From positions 1 to 64,000 of the forward strand of contig NZ_KQ948991.1 of assembly GCF_001514265.1 (NCBI RefSeq): a stretch of DNA of 64,000 nt, read 5' to 3'. The notes below the pieces were generated by a model. That model was given only the letters and a program-made list of their open reading frames with translations, did no database searches and was not told the origin of the DNA. A program made the position numbers and the translations under genes. This document shows positions 7,970 to 18,133 of this stretch, one piece after another. Origin of the DNA: Streptomyces resistomycificus (GTDB lineage: Bacteria; Actinomycetota; Actinomycetes; Streptomycetales; Streptomycetaceae). Each line of letters begins with the position of its first letter. Position 1 is the stretch's first letter.

Positions 7970-8305
7970 TCAGGAGCAGCGCGGGCGTATGTAGCCGTCG
8001 CTGCCGGTGTTCACGTAGGAGTCCGAGACGTACTCGCCGTTGTCGATGTTGTCCCAGATGTTCGACGTTCCGTACGGACCGGTGATCGTGGTGCCCGGTG
8101 ACTGGCAGAAGATCGGGACCCGGGCTCCCTCGGCCAGGATCCGCACGACGGTGTAGTTGGTGCCGGGGCCGCTGCGGACGTTCAGGCGGACGCCAGGCGC
8201 GACCGCGTAGTAGCGCAGGGCCGTGGTGGTGACCGCTGCCAGGGTGGCGGCGTCCCCGCCCTCCGCCACGTCGCCCGCTGCCACTTCGACGCCTTCGACA
8301 GACAT
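7970..8305 (-). CDS. small bacterial SH3-like domain protein
   Basis: 111-aa protein whose centre and C-terminus match bacterial SH3 (SH3b) domains: the signature VRLNVRSGPGTNYTVV at about residues 46-61, then the ILAEGARVPIFCQ strand and the closing YVSDSYVNTGSDG. SH3b domains usually bind peptidoglycan or sit on secreted wall enzymes. The ATG at 8305 is preceded by GGGAGG at 8314-8319. No signal peptide is visible from this start nor from the longer frame, which is odd for a wall-binding domain. Two Cys residues (in FCQSP and PRCS) could form a disulfide. Confidence 0.75.
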   Translation of the reverse strand: MSVEGVEVAAGDVAEGGDAATLAAVTTTALRYYAVAPGVRLNVRSGPGTNYTVVRILAEGARVPIFCQSPGTTITGPYGTSNIWDNIDNGEYVSDSYVNTGSDGYIRPRCS

Positions 8306-8488
8306 GAAAAGACCTCCCCCGTTCGACCCCATGAGTGCCATGGGGTCCCGTTGATTCCCCTGAAACGAGCCATGAAACACAAATGCGAGACTCGCACAGA
8401 GAAGCTAGCAAGCCGCCTCTGTCCCGTACGAGTCATCGACTAGGCTCCGTGCGTCGCGCGCGCGGACGGACAGCACGGGGGTGGTCGC

Positions 8489-10669
8489 ATGGCGCCACAG
8501 CGCAACACGGGGGCGGGCGCGGAAGCGGAACTTCCGGAGTACGCCGGGCACTACCGTCTGGAGTCGTGTCTGGGCTCCGGGGGCATGGGCGTGGTGCATC
8601 TCGCGCGGAGCACCTCGGGGATGAAGCTCGCGGTGAAGGTCGTGCATGCCGAGTTCGCCAGGGATGCCGAGTTCAGGGGGCGCTTCCGGCAGGAGGTGGC
8701 TGCCGCGCGGAAGGTCAGCGGCGCCTTCACGGCGTCCGTCGTCGACGCCGACTCGGACGCCGAACGACCCTGGATGGCCACCTTGTTCATCCCGGGGCCG
8801 ACCCTGTCCGAGCATGTGAAGCGGAACGGGGCGATGAGCCCCGGCCAGCTGCGCCGGTTGATGGCCGGGTTGGCCGAGGCGCTGCGCGACATCCATCGGG
8901 TCGGCGTGGTGCACCGGGATCTGAAGCCGAGCAACGTGCTGCTCGCGGAGGACGGGCCGAAGGTCATCGACTTCGGCATTTCCCGGCCAAAGGACAGTGA
9001 ACTGCGGACCGAGACGGGGAAGTTGATCGGGACGCCGCCGTTCATGGCGCCCGAGCAGTTCCGTCGGCCGCGGGAGGTGGGGCCGGCGGCCGACGTCTTC
9101 GCGCTCGGATCCGTGATGGTGCACGCGGCGACGGGACGCGGGCCGTTCGACTCGGACAGTCCGTATGTCGTCGCCTACCAGGTCGTTCATGACGAGCCGG
9201 ACCTGACCGGCGTGCCGGAGACTCTCGCGCCGCTGGTGATGCGGTGCCTGGCCAAGGAGCCCGAGGACCGGCCCACGCCGGACGAGTTGATGCGGGAGCT
9301 CCGGTCGGTGGCGGCCTCGTACGACACACAGGCGTTCATACCGGCGCAGCGGACGGAGGATACGCCCGAGCCCGGGTCAGTGTCCGGGGCCGGGTCCGCG
9401 TCCGAATACGCGTCCGAATCCGAATCCGGGTCCATGCCGGAGCCGGAGCCCGAGCCGCGTCTGGTGAAGCCCGAGCCGCGACCGCCGACCCGCCGCCGGG
9501 GCAGATGGGCGGCGGTCGGGGCCGGGGCGCTGGGGCTGGCCGCGCTCGTGACCCTGGCCTCGGTCCAGCTGCTCGGCGGCGAGGACGGCGACAGCCCGGC
9601 GCGGCGGGGCGAGGGTACGCCGAGGACCGCGTCGGCCGGGGTCGGCCTGTGGGAGACGACGGCGTCACCTGGGAAGGGCACACCTCAATGTGCCTATGGT
9701 GCGGGGAAGTTGCTGTGCGGGCAGACCGGTCTGGTCTTCGCCCTCGATCCGTCGGACGGACGTCTGCTGTGGCGGCGCGCGGTCGCCGGGGCACGTGCCG
9801 GGCAGCCGGTCGTGTCGGGGGGACTCGTGCAGCCCGCGCTGGACCGGAGCCGGCGACTGGAGGCGCTCGATCCGCGGTCGGGCAAGGCCGGGTGGCAGCG
9901 GGACCTGCCTTCGTACAGCGGGCTGCGGGCGGCGGGCGGCATGCTGCTGCTCACCGGCGCCGACGGCTCGGTCACCGGTGTCGACGGCGCTTCGGGCGAC
10001 ACCCGGTGGAACCGCCGGATCACCGGGCACAAGGTGCCGTACTTCGTCTCCTTCGCGTCAGATCCGCTGGCGTACGCGACGACCACGTCCGACGACGGGG
10101 CGAGCACGCTGGTGACGGCGGTGGACCCGGACACGGGTGACGTGCGGTGGGACAAGCGGCTGAAGGGGGCTTTGGAAGCCGTCGGCACCGCGGGCGGTTC
10201 GGTCTTCCTCGTCGCCGTCGACGCGGTGTACGGCGACGCGAGCACGGTGGTCCGCTACGACCCGGACGACGGGAGCGTGCGACGCGTGGCGCTGACCGTG
10301 CCGCTGGAGCAGGCCCAGGGGACCGTACGCGGGAACCTCGTGTACCTCACGGGGTCCGGTGGCTCGCTGGTGGCCGTGGACATGGCAGCCCAGGAGCAGC
10401 GGTGGCGGTTGGAGACCGGCGTGAGCAGGGGCTCCGCGCCGGTGGCGGACGGCAGGCACGTGTACCTCACCGCGCCGGACGGCCGGCTGGTCGCCGTGGA
10501 CGCCGCGGACGGCGAACTGCTCGGGCAGACCTCCCCGCGCCTGGACACGAACTCCGAACAGGTCGCCGGCACGCTGCCCGCCCCCGTGATCGCCGACGGC
10601 CACGTCTACGCGAGCGGCCCCGACGGCACGGTCTTCTCCGTCCCGGCGCAGAAACCTTCGGCCTGGTGA
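8489..10669 (+). CDS. PknB-type Ser/Thr protein kinase with C-terminal beta-propeller
   Basis: Membrane-anchored Hanks-type kinase of 726 aa. The kinase domain (about 21-280) is complete: glycine loop GSGGMG (29-34), ATP-binding Lys50 in LAVKVV, catalytic HRD at 142-144, DFG at 161-163 and MAPEQF. An acidic/Pro-rich linker (about 290-335) leads to one membrane helix near residues 342-364. The outer part (about 385-726) consists of PQQ/quinoprotein-like repeats (for example GLVFALDPSDGRLLWRRAVA), so a propeller probably senses a ligand outside the cell. GGGGTGG precedes the ATG; TAGGCT at 8441-8446 is a plausible -10. It stands alone between SH3b and ilvD. Confidence 0.93.
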   Translation: MAPQRNTGAGAEAELPEYAGHYRLESCLGSGGMGVVHLARSTSGMKLAVKVVHAEFARDAEFRGRFRQEVAAARKVSGAFTASVVDADSDAERPWMATLFIPGPTLSEHVKRNGAMSPGQLRRLMAGLAEALRDIHRVGVVHRDLKPSNVLLAEDGPKVIDFGISRPKDSELRTETGKLIGTPPFMAPEQFRRPREVGPAADVFALGSVMVHAATGRGPFDSDSPYVVAYQVVHDEPDLTGVPETLAPLVMRCLAKEPEDRPTPDELMRELRSVAASYDTQAFIPAQRTEDTPEPGSVSGAGSASEYASESESGSMPEPEPEPRLVKPEPRPPTRRRGRWAAVGAGALGLAALVTLASVQLLGGEDGDSPARRGEGTPRTASAGVGLWETTASPGKGTPQCAYGAGKLLCGQTGLVFALDPSDGRLLWRRAVAGARAGQPVVSGGLVQPALDRSRRLEALDPRSGKAGWQRDLPSYSGLRAAGGMLLLTGADGSVTGVDGASGDTRWNRRITGHKVPYFVSFASDPLAYATTTSDDGASTLVTAVDPDTGDVRWDKRLKGALEAVGTAGGSVFLVAVDAVYGDASTVVRYDPDDGSVRRVALTVPLEQAQGTVRGNLVYLTGSGGSLVAVDMAAQEQRWRLETGVSRGSAPVADGRHVYLTAPDGRLVAVDAADGELLGQTSPRLDTNSEQVAGTLPAPVIADGHVYASGPDGTVFSVPAQKPSAW

Positions 10670-10705
10670 GCCGCGCCGGGACGTCGTTCCCGCAGCGCAT
10701 GCGAA

Positions 10706-10733
10706 AGGGGCCGCCCCCGAAGGGACGGCCCCT
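10706..10733. terminator. hairpin between kinase gene and ilvD
   Basis: Perfect 8-bp stem AGGGGCCG (10706-10713) and CGGCCCCT (10726-10733) with a 12-nt loop, in the gap between two convergent genes. Confidence 0.6.
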
Positions 10734-10742
10734 CGCGAACAC

Positions 10743-12596
10743 TCAGCCCAGCTTGCTCACGTCGCGGACCGCGCCCTTGTCCGCGCTCGTCGCCATGGCG
10801 GCGTACGCGCGCAGGGCCGCGGAGACCTTGCGCTCACGGTTCCTGGGGGCGTAGACGCCGCCGAGTGCCTGCTCGCGGCGGGCCAGCTCGGTGTCGTCCA
10901 CCAGGAGCTCGATCGTGCGGCCCGGGATGTCGATGCGGATGCGGTCGCCGTCCTCGACGAGGGCGATGGTGCCGCCGGACGCGGCCTCCGGGGAGGCGTG
11001 GCCGATGGAGAGGCCCGAGGTGCCGCCGGAGAAGCGGCCGTCGGTGATCAGGGCGCAGGTCTTGCCGAGGCCGCGGCCCTTGAGGAAGGACGTCGGGTAG
11101 AGCATCTCCTGCATGCCGGGGCCGCCCTTGGGACCCTCGTAGCGGATGACGACGACGTCGCCGTCCGTCACCTTCTTGTTGAGGATCTTCTCGACGGCTT
11201 CTTCCTGCGACTCGCAGACGACCGCGGGGCCCTCGAACGTCCAGATGGACTCGTCGACGCCGGCCGTCTTCACGACGCAGCCGTCCACCGCGAGGTTGCC
11301 CTTGAGGACCGCGAGGCCGCCGTCCTTGGAGTACGCGTGCTCCGCGCTGCGGATGCACCCGCCCTCGGCGTCCTCGTCCAGCGCCTCCCAGCGCTCGGAC
11401 TGGGAGAAGGCCTCGGCGGAGCGGACGCAGCCGGGGGCCGCGTGCCACAGCTCCAGGGCCTCGGGGGACGGGGAGCCGCCGCGGACGTCCCAGGTCTTCA
11501 GCCAGTCCGCCAGGGAGGGGCTGTGGACCGAGTGCACGTCCTCGTTCAGCAGGCCGGCGCGGTGCAGTTCGCCGAGGAGGGCGGGGATGCCGCCGGCGCG
11601 GTGCACGTCCTCCATGTAGTACGTGCGGTCCTTCGCGACGTTCGGGGCGACCTTGGCGAGGCAGGGCACGCGGCGCGAGACCGCGTTGATCTCGTCGAGG
11701 CCGAAGGGGACGCCCGCCTCCTGGGCCGCGGCCAGCAGGTGCAGGATCGTGTTGGTCGAGCCGCCCATCGCGATGTCCAGGGCCATCGCGTTCTCGAAGG
11801 CCGCGAAGGTGGCGACGTTACGGGGCAGGACCGTCTCGTCGTCCTGCTCGTAGTAGCGCCGGGTGATGTCCATGACCGTGCGCGCGGCGTCGACGTACAG
11901 CTGCTTGCGCGCGGTGTGGGTGGCGAGGACCGAGCCGTTGCCGGGGAGGGAGAGGCCGATGGCCTCGGTGAGGCAGTTCATCGAGTTGGCGGTGAACATG
12001 CCCGAACAGCTGCCACAGGTCGGGCAGGCGTTCTCCTCGATACGGAGGATGTCCTCGTCCGAGATCTTGTCGTTCACGGCGTCGGAGATCGCGTCGACCA
12101 GGTCGAGCGTGCGGACCGTGCCGTCGACGAGGGTGGCGCGGCCGGACTCCATCGGACCGCCGGAGACGAAGACCGTCGGGATGTTCAGGCGCAGGGCCGC
12201 GTTGAGCATGCCCGGGGTGATCTTGTCGCAGTTGGAGATGCAGACCAGGGCGTCGGCGCAGTGTGCCTCGACCATGTACTCGACCGAGTCCGCGATGAGG
12301 TCGCGGGAGGGGAGGCTGTAGAGCATCCCTCCGTGGCCCATGGCGATGCCGTCGTCCACCGCGATGGTGTTGAACTCGCGCGGGATGCCGCCGGCCTCGG
12401 TGATCGCCTCGCTGACGATCCGGCCGACCGGCTGCAGGTGGGTGTGGCCGGGGACGAACTCCGTGAAGCTGTTCGCGACCGCGATGATCGGCTTGCGGCC
12501 GATGTCCGCACCGGGTACACCGGAGGCGCGCATAAGGGCGCGTGCGCCCGCCATGTTGCGACCGTGGGTGACTGTGCGGGACCTCAGCTCGGGCAT
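10743..12596 (-). CDS. ilvD: dihydroxy-acid dehydratase
   Basis: Iron-sulfur enzyme of branched-chain amino acid and pantothenate synthesis; it converts 2,3-dihydroxy-isovalerate (and the methylvalerate) to the 2-keto acid. Length 617 aa is standard. Cluster cysteines are visible in CISNCDK and in [20 protein letters not shown], and GRFSGGTSG occurs near the C-terminus. The ATG at 12596 is preceded by AAGGAGCG. It lies 116 nt downstream of a TetR-type gene on the same strand. A -10-like TACGCT (12661-12656) and a dyad GGACACGGTGTCC at 12681-12693 overlap the -35 side, so ilvD probably has its own regulated promoter. Confidence 0.96.
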   Translation of the reverse strand: MPELRSRTVTHGRNMAGARALMRASGVPGADIGRKPIIAVANSFTEFVPGHTHLQPVGRIVSEAITEAGGIPREFNTIAVDDGIAMGHGGMLYSLPSRDLIADSVEYMVEAHCADALVCISNCDKITPGMLNAALRLNIPTVFVSGGPMESGRATLVDGTVRTLDLVDAISDAVNDKISDEDILRIEENACPTCGSCSGMFTANSMNCLTEAIGLSLPGNGSVLATHTARKQLYVDAARTVMDITRRYYEQDDETVLPRNVATFAAFENAMALDIAMGGSTNTILHLLAAAQEAGVPFGLDEINAVSRRVPCLAKVAPNVAKDRTYYMEDVHRAGGIPALLGELHRAGLLNEDVHSVHSPSLADWLKTWDVRGGSPSPEALELWHAAPGCVRSAEAFSQSERWEALDEDAEGGCIRSAEHAYSKDGGLAVLKGNLAVDGCVVKTAGVDESIWTFEGPAVVCESQEEAVEKILNKKVTDGDVVVIRYEGPKGGPGMQEMLYPTSFLKGRGLGKTCALITDGRFSGGTSGLSIGHASPEAASGGTIALVEDGDRIRIDIPGRTIELLVDDTELARREQALGGVYAPRNRERKVSAALRAYAAMATSADKGAVRDVSKLG

Positions 12597-12655
12597 CGTC
12601 GCTCGCTCCTTCAGGGACTGCAGAGACTGCGATCAGAGACTTCTGACTGCTATCG

Positions 12656-12693
12656 AGCGTACGCCGGTCATCCAGGGGGCGGACACGGTGTCC
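12656..12693 (-). promoter_or_regulatory. ilvD promoter region with operator-like dyad
   Basis: A perfect 6-1-6 dyad GGACAC-G-GTGTCC (12681-12693) lies where the -35 region would be for a -10-like TACGCT at 12661-12656. A protein bound here would affect ilvD transcription. The binder is unknown; the TetR-type product encoded just upstream is one candidate. Confidence 0.4.
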
Positions 12694-12712
12694 GACATGC
12701 GGGATACGTGTC

Positions 12713-13351
12713 TCACCGTTCCGGCGGTCCGGAGAGGTGCCCGGTGAGGTTCCCGGTGAGGTGTCCCTGCACCACGGGCGCCACCCGGGCGATGATCTGC
12801 TCCACGTCCACCGACGCCAGCGGCTCCACCTTGATCACGTACCGGAGCATGGCGGTGCCCACCACCTGCGCGGCCGCCAGCTCGGCGCGCAGCTCCGCGT
12901 CGGGGGCGTCGATCTCGCCGGCGACGCGCGCCAGCAGCTGGGTGGAGACCATCCGGCGGAAGACGGTCGCGGCGGTGTCGTTGTTCACCGCCGAGCGGAC
13001 GATCGCCAGCAGCGGCGTCCGGGTCACCGGGTTCTCCCAGAGGCCGAAGACGACGCGGGTCAGACGCTCGCCGACGGTGTCGACGGGGCCGTCGAGAAGC
13101 ATGTCGCGGGCTTGCAGGGCGGGCGCGAAGGCGACCTCCACGGCCGCCTCGAAGACCTGCTCCTTGGTGCCGAAGTAGTGGTGGACCAAGGCCGAGTCGA
13201 CCCCGGCCGCCTTGGCGATGCCCCGCACGGACGTCTTCTCGTAGCCCCGCTTGGAGAACTCCTCGCGGGCCACGGCCAGGATGCGCTCGCGGGTGCCCTC
13301 CGACTCCGTACGAGGACGGCGGCCGCGCCTGCGTGCGGTGACGTCGCTCAC
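12713..13351 (-). CDS. TetR-family transcriptional regulator
   Basis: 212-aa regulator. The N-terminal DNA-binding domain is clear: [20 protein letters not shown] (about 22-41), then the helix-turn-helix [20 protein letters not shown] (42-61), a classic TetR recognition segment. The C-terminal ligand domain is less conserved. The last residues show a small repeat ([13 protein letters not shown]) matching a short direct repeat in the DNA near 12735-12770. Its ATG at 13351 overlaps the stop of the isomerase-like gene by 4 nt, so the pair is co-translated. The effector is unknown. Confidence 0.9.
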   Translation of the reverse strand: MSDVTARRRGRRPRTESEGTRERILAVAREEFSKRGYEKTSVRGIAKAAGVDSALVHHYFGTKEQVFEAAVEVAFAPALQARDMLLDGPVDTVGERLTRVVFGLWENPVTRTPLLAIVRSAVNNDTAATVFRRMVSTQLLARVAGEIDAPDAELRAELAAAQVVGTAMLRYVIKVEPLASVDVEQIIARVAPVVQGHLTGNLTGHLSGPPER

Positions 13352-14172
13352 CGCCGGGGCACCTTCACGGCCGAGGCCAGGTGCAGCCGTGTGAAGGCGA
13401 GCGCCTCGGCGAGATCGGCCTCACGTTCGGCGCCGGACATGGCCCGCCGGGTGTTGACCTCGATGACGACATGGCCGTCGAAGCCGGTCAGGGCGAGGCG
13501 CTCCAGCACCTCGGCGCAGGGCTGGGTGCCGCGGCCGGGCACGAGGTGCTCGTCCTTGGCCGAGCCCCGGCCGTCCGCGAGGTGCACATGGCCGAGTCGG
13601 TCGGCCATGCGGTCGATCATCTGGACCGCGTCCGAGCGGGCCGTGGCCGTGTGACTGAGATCGATCGTGAAGTGACGGTAGTCCTCCTTCGTCACGTCCC
13701 AGTCCGGCGCGTAGGCGAGCATCTCCCGGTCGCGGTAGCGCCAGGGGTACATGTTCTCGACGGCGAACCGCACATCCGTCTCGTCGGCCATGCGCCAGAT
13801 CCCGGTGACGAAGTCGCGGGCGTACTGGCGCTGCCAGCGGAACGGCGGGTGGACGACGACCGTGCTCGCGCCGAGCTTCTCGGCGGCCGCCTGGGCGCGC
13901 TGGAGCTTGACCCACGGATCGGTGGACCACACGCGCTGCGTGATGAGCAGGCAGGGGGCGTGCACCGCGAGGATCGGGATCCGGTGGTAGTCGCTGAGTC
14001 TGCGCAGCGCCTCGATGTCCTGGCTGACGGGGTCGGTCCACACCATGACCTCGACGCCGTCGTACCCGAGGCGTGCGGCGATCTCGAAGGCCGTCGCCGT
14101 CGACTCCGGGTAGACGGAGGCCGTGGACAGGGCGACCTTCGCATCCGGGATGCGTACGACTGGCTTCGCCAT
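13348..14172 (-). CDS. sugar phosphate isomerase/epimerase (TIM barrel)
   Basis: 274-aa protein of the xylose-isomerase-like TIM-barrel superfamily (AP_endonuc_2). Metal-site residues typical of the family occur in [35 protein letters not shown] (Asp/His), [10 protein letters not shown] (His-x-His) and HVVIEVNT (Glu). The start ATG at 14172 follows a -10-like TAACCT (14185-14180) by 7 nt with no Shine-Dalgarno, so it is probably leaderless. The true substrate is unknown. It is first in a two-gene unit with the TetR regulator. Confidence 0.85.
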   Translation of the reverse strand: MAKPVVRIPDAKVALSTASVYPESTATAFEIAARLGYDGVEVMVWTDPVSQDIEALRRLSDYHRIPILAVHAPCLLITQRVWSTDPWVKLQRAQAAAEKLGASTVVVHPPFRWQRQYARDFVTGIWRMADETDVRFAVENMYPWRYRDREMLAYAPDWDVTKEDYRHFTIDLSHTATARSDAVQMIDRMADRLGHVHLADGRGSAKDEHLVPGRGTQPCAEVLERLALTGFDGHVVIEVNTRRAMSGAEREADLAEALAFTRLHLASAVKVPRR

Positions 14173-14297
14173 GGAGGACAGGTTACGGGGTGCGGTCCGG
14201 TGGATGCGGGGCGCCCGTTGGCCGTTGTGGTGTTCGCCATAGGGCGCGCGCGGGTTCGCCGTGTCGTGGCGCGCGGCTGCCCGCTCCCCCGGGGTGT

Positions 14298-15230
14298 CTA
14301 CGCCGACCCCATGTGATCGAGTCTGCGCAGGATGACGCCCTCCCTGAGCGCCCACGGACAGATCTCGACGCTCTCCACGCCGAACAGGTCCATCACGCCC
14401 TCCGCCACCATCGCGCCCGCGAGGAGCTGGCCGGCCCGGCCCTCGGAGACACCGGGGAGGGCGGCCCGCTCGGCGGTCGTCATGTCGGCGAGCTGCGGTA
14501 CCCAGGCCTCCAGGGACTCCCGCTTCAGTTCGCGCTGGACGTACTGGCCCTCCGCGGAGCGGGCGGCGCCGGCCAGCCGGGCCAGCTGCTTGAAGGTCTT
14601 GGAGGTGGCCACGACGTGGTCGGGGGCACCGAGGCGGGTGAACTCGCCGACCGTGCGGGCTATCTCCGCGCGGACGTGGCGTCGCAGCGCCCGGATGTTC
14701 TCCGGGTCCGGGGGGTCGCCCGGGAGCCAGCCCGCGGTGAGGCGGCCCGCGCCCAGCGGCAGCGAGACGGCGGCGTCGGGTTCCTCGTCCATGCCGTACG
14801 CGATCTCCAGGGAGCCGCCGCCGATGTCGAGGACGAGCAGCTTGCCCGCGGACCAGCCGAACCAGCGGCGGGCGGCGAGGAAGGTGAGCCGGGCCTCCTC
14901 GGGGCCGGTGAGGACCTGGAGATCGACGCCGGTCTCGGACTGCACGCGTGCGAGGACCTCGTCGGCGTTGGTGGCCTCGCGCACCGCGGAGGTGGCGAAC
15001 GGGAGGAGGTCCTCGACGCCCTTGTCCTCGGCGGCCTGGAGGGCGTCCCGGATGACGCCGACGAGTTTGTCGACCCCGTCGGAACCGATGGCTCCGGCCT
15101 CGTCGAGGAGTTGGGCGAGGCGCAGTTCCGCCTTGTGCGAGTGCGCGGGCAGGGGGCACGCGCCCGGGTGTGCGTCCACCACCAGCAGATGCACCGTGTT
15201 CGATCCCACGTCGAGGACACCGAGTCTCAT
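14298..15230 (-). CDS. Ppx/GppA-family phosphatase (short form)
   Basis: 310-aa member of the exopolyphosphatase/pppGpp phosphohydrolase family with an actin-like ATPase fold. N-terminal [13 protein letters not shown] (residues about 7-19) and [14 protein letters not shown] (about 140-153) are the two phosphate-binding loops; the catalytic Glu lies in [10 protein letters not shown]. Actinobacteria carry such C-terminally short forms that hydrolyse polyphosphate and/or (p)ppGpp; which activity applies cannot be told here. TAGCGT (15243-15238) lies 7 nt before the ATG at 15230, so it is probably leaderless. Confidence 0.88.
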   Translation of the reverse strand: MRLGVLDVGSNTVHLLVVDAHPGACPLPAHSHKAELRLAQLLDEAGAIGSDGVDKLVGVIRDALQAAEDKGVEDLLPFATSAVREATNADEVLARVQSETGVDLQVLTGPEEARLTFLAARRWFGWSAGKLLVLDIGGGSLEIAYGMDEEPDAAVSLPLGAGRLTAGWLPGDPPDPENIRALRRHVRAEIARTVGEFTRLGAPDHVVATSKTFKQLARLAGAARSAEGQYVQRELKRESLEAWVPQLADMTTAERAALPGVSEGRAGQLLAGAMVAEGVMDLFGVESVEICPWALREGVILRRLDHMGSA

Positions 15231-15301
15231 GTACGGCACGCTACTGCCAGCCGGGCGGCCGGCAGTCTCCGGAGTCCAAGTCGGCGCCTTACCCTGGTCT
15301 C

Positions 15302-16150
15302 GTGCCAAAGACGAAAAAGGCGAAAGACGGCAAGACGGCCAAATCCGCCAAGGGTTCCTCGCAGGCGAAAGCACCGAAGAAGCCGAGGCCGGCCCTGGCG
15401 GCCGATGAGAAGGGCCTCGACTTCGCGCGCGCCTGGGTGGAGTTTCCTGATCCGGCGGACGACGAGCAGGTCTTCCGCTGCGACCTGACATGGCTGACCT
15501 CTCGTTGGAACTGCATCTTCGGCAGTGGTTGCCAGGGCATCCAGGCGGGCCGGGCCGACGACGGGTGCTGCACGCTGGGTGCCCACTTCTCGGACGAGGA
15601 CGACGAGAAGCGGGTCGCGGAGCATGTGGCCAGGCTCACGCCGGAGATCTGGCAGTTCCACGACGAGGGCAGCCGGCACGGCTGGGTCTCCGAGGACGAG
15701 GACGGTGACCGGCAGACCCGACCCCACCAGGGCTCCTGCATCTTCCAGAACCGGCCGGGCTTCGCGGGCGGCGCGGGCTGCTCGCTGCACATCCTCGCCC
15801 TGCGGGAGGGCCGCGAGCCGCTGGAGACCAAGCCGGACGTCTGCTGGCAGCTGCCGGTGCGGCGGACGTACGAGTGGATCGACCGGCCCGACGACACGCG
15901 CGTGCTGCAGGTGTCGATCGGTGAGTACGACCGGCGGGGCTGGGGCCCGGGCGGCCACGACCTGCACTGGTGGTGCACCTCGGCGACCTCGGCGCACGGC
16001 GCGGGCGACCCGGTGTACGTCTCCTACCGGCCGGAGCTGGTCGAGCTGATGGGCAAGGAGGGCTACGACCGGCTGGTCGAGCTGTGCGAGGAGCGGCTGG
16101 CCTCGCAGCTGCCGCTGCTCGCTCCGCACCCGGCGGACCCGGTCGGCTGA
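15302..16150 (+). CDS. conserved cysteine-rich hypothetical protein
   Basis: Cytoplasmic protein of 282 aa with a Lys/Ala-rich N-terminal 35 residues. The central region is rich in conserved-looking Cys: [20 protein letters not shown], then [24 protein letters not shown] and [11 protein letters not shown]. This resembles zinc/iron-binding CxxxCC families (YkgJ-like), but I cannot name the function. The GTG at 15302 follows TACCCT (15290-15295) by 6 nt with no Shine-Dalgarno, a leaderless pattern. It is divergent from the Ppx/GppA gene, so both promoters lie in the 71-nt gap. Confidence 0.75.
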   Translation: MPKTKKAKDGKTAKSAKGSSQAKAPKKPRPALAADEKGLDFARAWVEFPDPADDEQVFRCDLTWLTSRWNCIFGSGCQGIQAGRADDGCCTLGAHFSDEDDEKRVAEHVARLTPEIWQFHDEGSRHGWVSEDEDGDRQTRPHQGSCIFQNRPGFAGGAGCSLHILALREGREPLETKPDVCWQLPVRRTYEWIDRPDDTRVLQVSIGEYDRRGWGPGGHDLHWWCTSATSAHGAGDPVYVSYRPELVELMGKEGYDRLVELCEERLASQLPLLAPHPADPVG

Positions 16151-16171
16151 CACCGGCGGCGGTCCGCAGAC

Positions 16172-17899
16172 CTACGAGGTGGACGGGCTCGGGTCGCCGC
16201 CGTCGCCGGGCGATGGCGTCGGGTCCCCGGGCCCGGACGGGGTGGGCTCGCCGGCCGAGGGCTCCGGGTCGGGCGACGAGGGCGGGTCGCTCGGGGGCGG
16301 ATCCGAGGGAGCGGGCGTCGTGGGCGTCGGGCCGGGGTCGGACGGGGAGGGGTCACCGGGGTGGCCGGTGCCCGGTTCGTGACCGCCGGGGCCGGGGCCG
16401 GGGTCCAAGGGGCCGGGCGCGGTGCCGTAGCCCTCGATGGAGACGACGGCGCCGGCCGGTGCGACGGCCACCCGCGCGCTCCAGTACCCGGACGGCTCGC
16501 GCAGCGGGTCGACGTACACCTTGATCGTCAACGACTCGCCGGGTTCCAGCGTTCCCGAAGACTGGCTGAAGTAGAGCCAGTCGGCCTGAGTGGTCGCCGA
16601 CCAGCGCACGGGCGTGGAGCCGGTCGCGGTGAGGGTGACCAGGGTGGTGTCGCCGCTGTTGTCGGCGGTCACGTCCAGGTTGCCGGTGCCGGCGCCGGCG
16701 CCGGCGACGCTGACGACCTCGACGGACACGTCGGGGTGGTCGCCCTTGGTGAAGCGGCCGCCGGCGCGGGGGCTGGCGTTGCCGGCGTTCTCGTAGCCGC
16801 CGCTCGCCGACTCGCCGTCGAGGCTGTCCGCGCCGTGCGCCTCGCTGGCGCTGGCGGAGCCGCCCGCACCCTCGCCGGTCGGGGTGCCCCGGTAGGCGGC
16901 CCACAGGGCGAGCACCGGGGCGGCCACGACGGTGGCGACGACGGTCGTGGTGACGGCACGCGCGCGTAGCCGGTCCCGCCGGGCGGCGCGGTCCTTGGGG
17001 TCCATCGGGAAACCGCGCCGGTCGAAGCGGGGCGCCGCGGCGCCCCGCGCGCGGGGGGCGTGCGTCATGACCCCGTGCAGGGCCGCGCGGGGCGCCTCCA
17101 GGACGGGCAGCTCGGCGGGGGTGACGGCCGCGCCGGGCCAGCGGCCGGGGACCGCGCGCTCGGCGGTACGGCGGCAGCGCGGGCAGTCGTCGACGTGCCG
17201 GACGAGCTCACGGCGGACGGCGGCGCTGAGCACGAGCTGGTTGTCGCCGGTGAGCCGGGCCACGCCCGGGCAGCCGCCGGTCTCGACGACGGCGAGGGCC
17301 GCGCGCGTGCGTTCGACCTCGCAGGCCCCGGAGGCGAGCAGCTCGCGGGCGGCCGCCAGGTCCATGCCGAGGACGGCGGCGACCTCGTGGGCGGCGAGGT
17401 GGTGGCGCACGGCGAGTTCGAGCGCCTCGCGCTGTTCCGGGGTGGTACCGGCGGCCTCCGGCCAGGCGAGCAGGGCCAGTTCACGCCGACGCTGCTGCTG
17501 GGCGTCGCCGGGCGCGGCCGGGTCGCCGGGCTTCTGGCCGGTCTCCCGGTGGGCGCCGGAACGGCCCGCCGCGTGGGAGGCCTGACGTTTCTGCTTGGCC
17601 TCGGCCAGCTTGCGCAGACAGCACCAGCGGGCCAGCGCGTACAGCCAGGCCCTGCGGTCACCGGGCGCGTCCGGGCCGCGGCGCCGGTCGGCGAGGGCGA
17701 GGACGTCGCCGAGGGCGGCCATCGCCGCGTCGTGGTCGCACAGCACGGACAGGCAGTAGGTGAACAGGCCGTCCAGGTACGGCTCGTGGCGCGCGGGCGG
17801 TCGCTGCGCCGGCGTGCGCGCCGCCCCGCGGTCGCGCCCCTCCCGGTGCGCCCGGTGTGCGCCGGTGGTGCGGGTCGAGGTCTCCGGACTGCTGCTCAT
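16172..17899 (-). CDS. sigma-like / zinc-finger / BACON-domain membrane protein
   Basis: 575-aa composite protein. Residues about 40-95 and 150-210 look like degenerate ECF sigma regions 2 and 4 (YLDGLFTYCLSVLCDHDAAM; TPEQREALELAVRHHLAAHE). A HVDDCPRC motif near residue 237 resembles an anti-sigma zinc finger. One membrane helix lies near residues 305-325. The outer part holds a BACON-type beta domain (about 405-490, WLYFSQSSGTLEPGESLTIK) and a long Pro/Ser/Gly/Asp tail. The sigma part lacks a convincing -10-binding segment, so DNA binding is doubtful. ATG 17899 is preferred; the frame is open to 17953. Confidence 0.75.
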   Translation of the reverse strand: MSSSPETSTRTTGAHRAHREGRDRGAARTPAQRPPARHEPYLDGLFTYCLSVLCDHDAAMAALGDVLALADRRRGPDAPGDRRAWLYALARWCCLRKLAEAKQKRQASHAAGRSGAHRETGQKPGDPAAPGDAQQQRRRELALLAWPEAAGTTPEQREALELAVRHHLAAHEVAAVLGMDLAAARELLASGACEVERTRAALAVVETGGCPGVARLTGDNQLVLSAAVRRELVRHVDDCPRCRRTAERAVPGRWPGAAVTPAELPVLEAPRAALHGVMTHAPRARGAAAPRFDRRGFPMDPKDRAARRDRLRARAVTTTVVATVVAAPVLALWAAYRGTPTGEGAGGSASASEAHGADSLDGESASGGYENAGNASPRAGGRFTKGDHPDVSVEVVSVAGAGAGTGNLDVTADNSGDTTLVTLTATGSTPVRWSATTQADWLYFSQSSGTLEPGESLTIKVYVDPLREPSGYWSARVAVAPAGAVVSIEGYGTAPGPLDPGPGPGGHEPGTGHPGDPSPSDPGPTPTTPAPSDPPPSDPPSSPDPEPSAGEPTPSGPGDPTPSPGDGGDPSPSTS

Positions 17900-18121
17900 C
17901 ACCCGTGGACCGTAGGCGGCCGGAGTTGGGCCCTTCGGCAGCCTTGAGCACATTTAATCCGTACGGGTGAAACGATCCCTCAATAGGGGACAGGAACCGT
18001 TTATTCCGTGGCTTGTTCGTGTCGTGGGTGGCTGATTCGAACGGGGTGACCCGCGCGCCCCCGGGGAGGCGTACCCGTAGACGGCAGCGCGGTCGGCGTC
18101 CGCGTTGTCAGTGGTGGCGGC

Positions 18122-18127
18122 TACGGT
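18122..18127 (+). promoter_or_regulatory. -10 hexamer of a leaderless radA promoter
   Basis: TACGGT ends 6 nt before the radA ATG (18134), leaving no room for a Shine-Dalgarno sequence in the transcript. Confidence 0.6.
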
Positions 18128-18133
18128 TCGTGC

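Noticed and set aside
7027..8085. A plus-strand ORF with a long (Ala-Arg-Gly)n run
   Set aside because: It is the reverse reading of the 9-bp tandem repeat of the minus-strand GSP protein; the rest is Arg/Gly noise.
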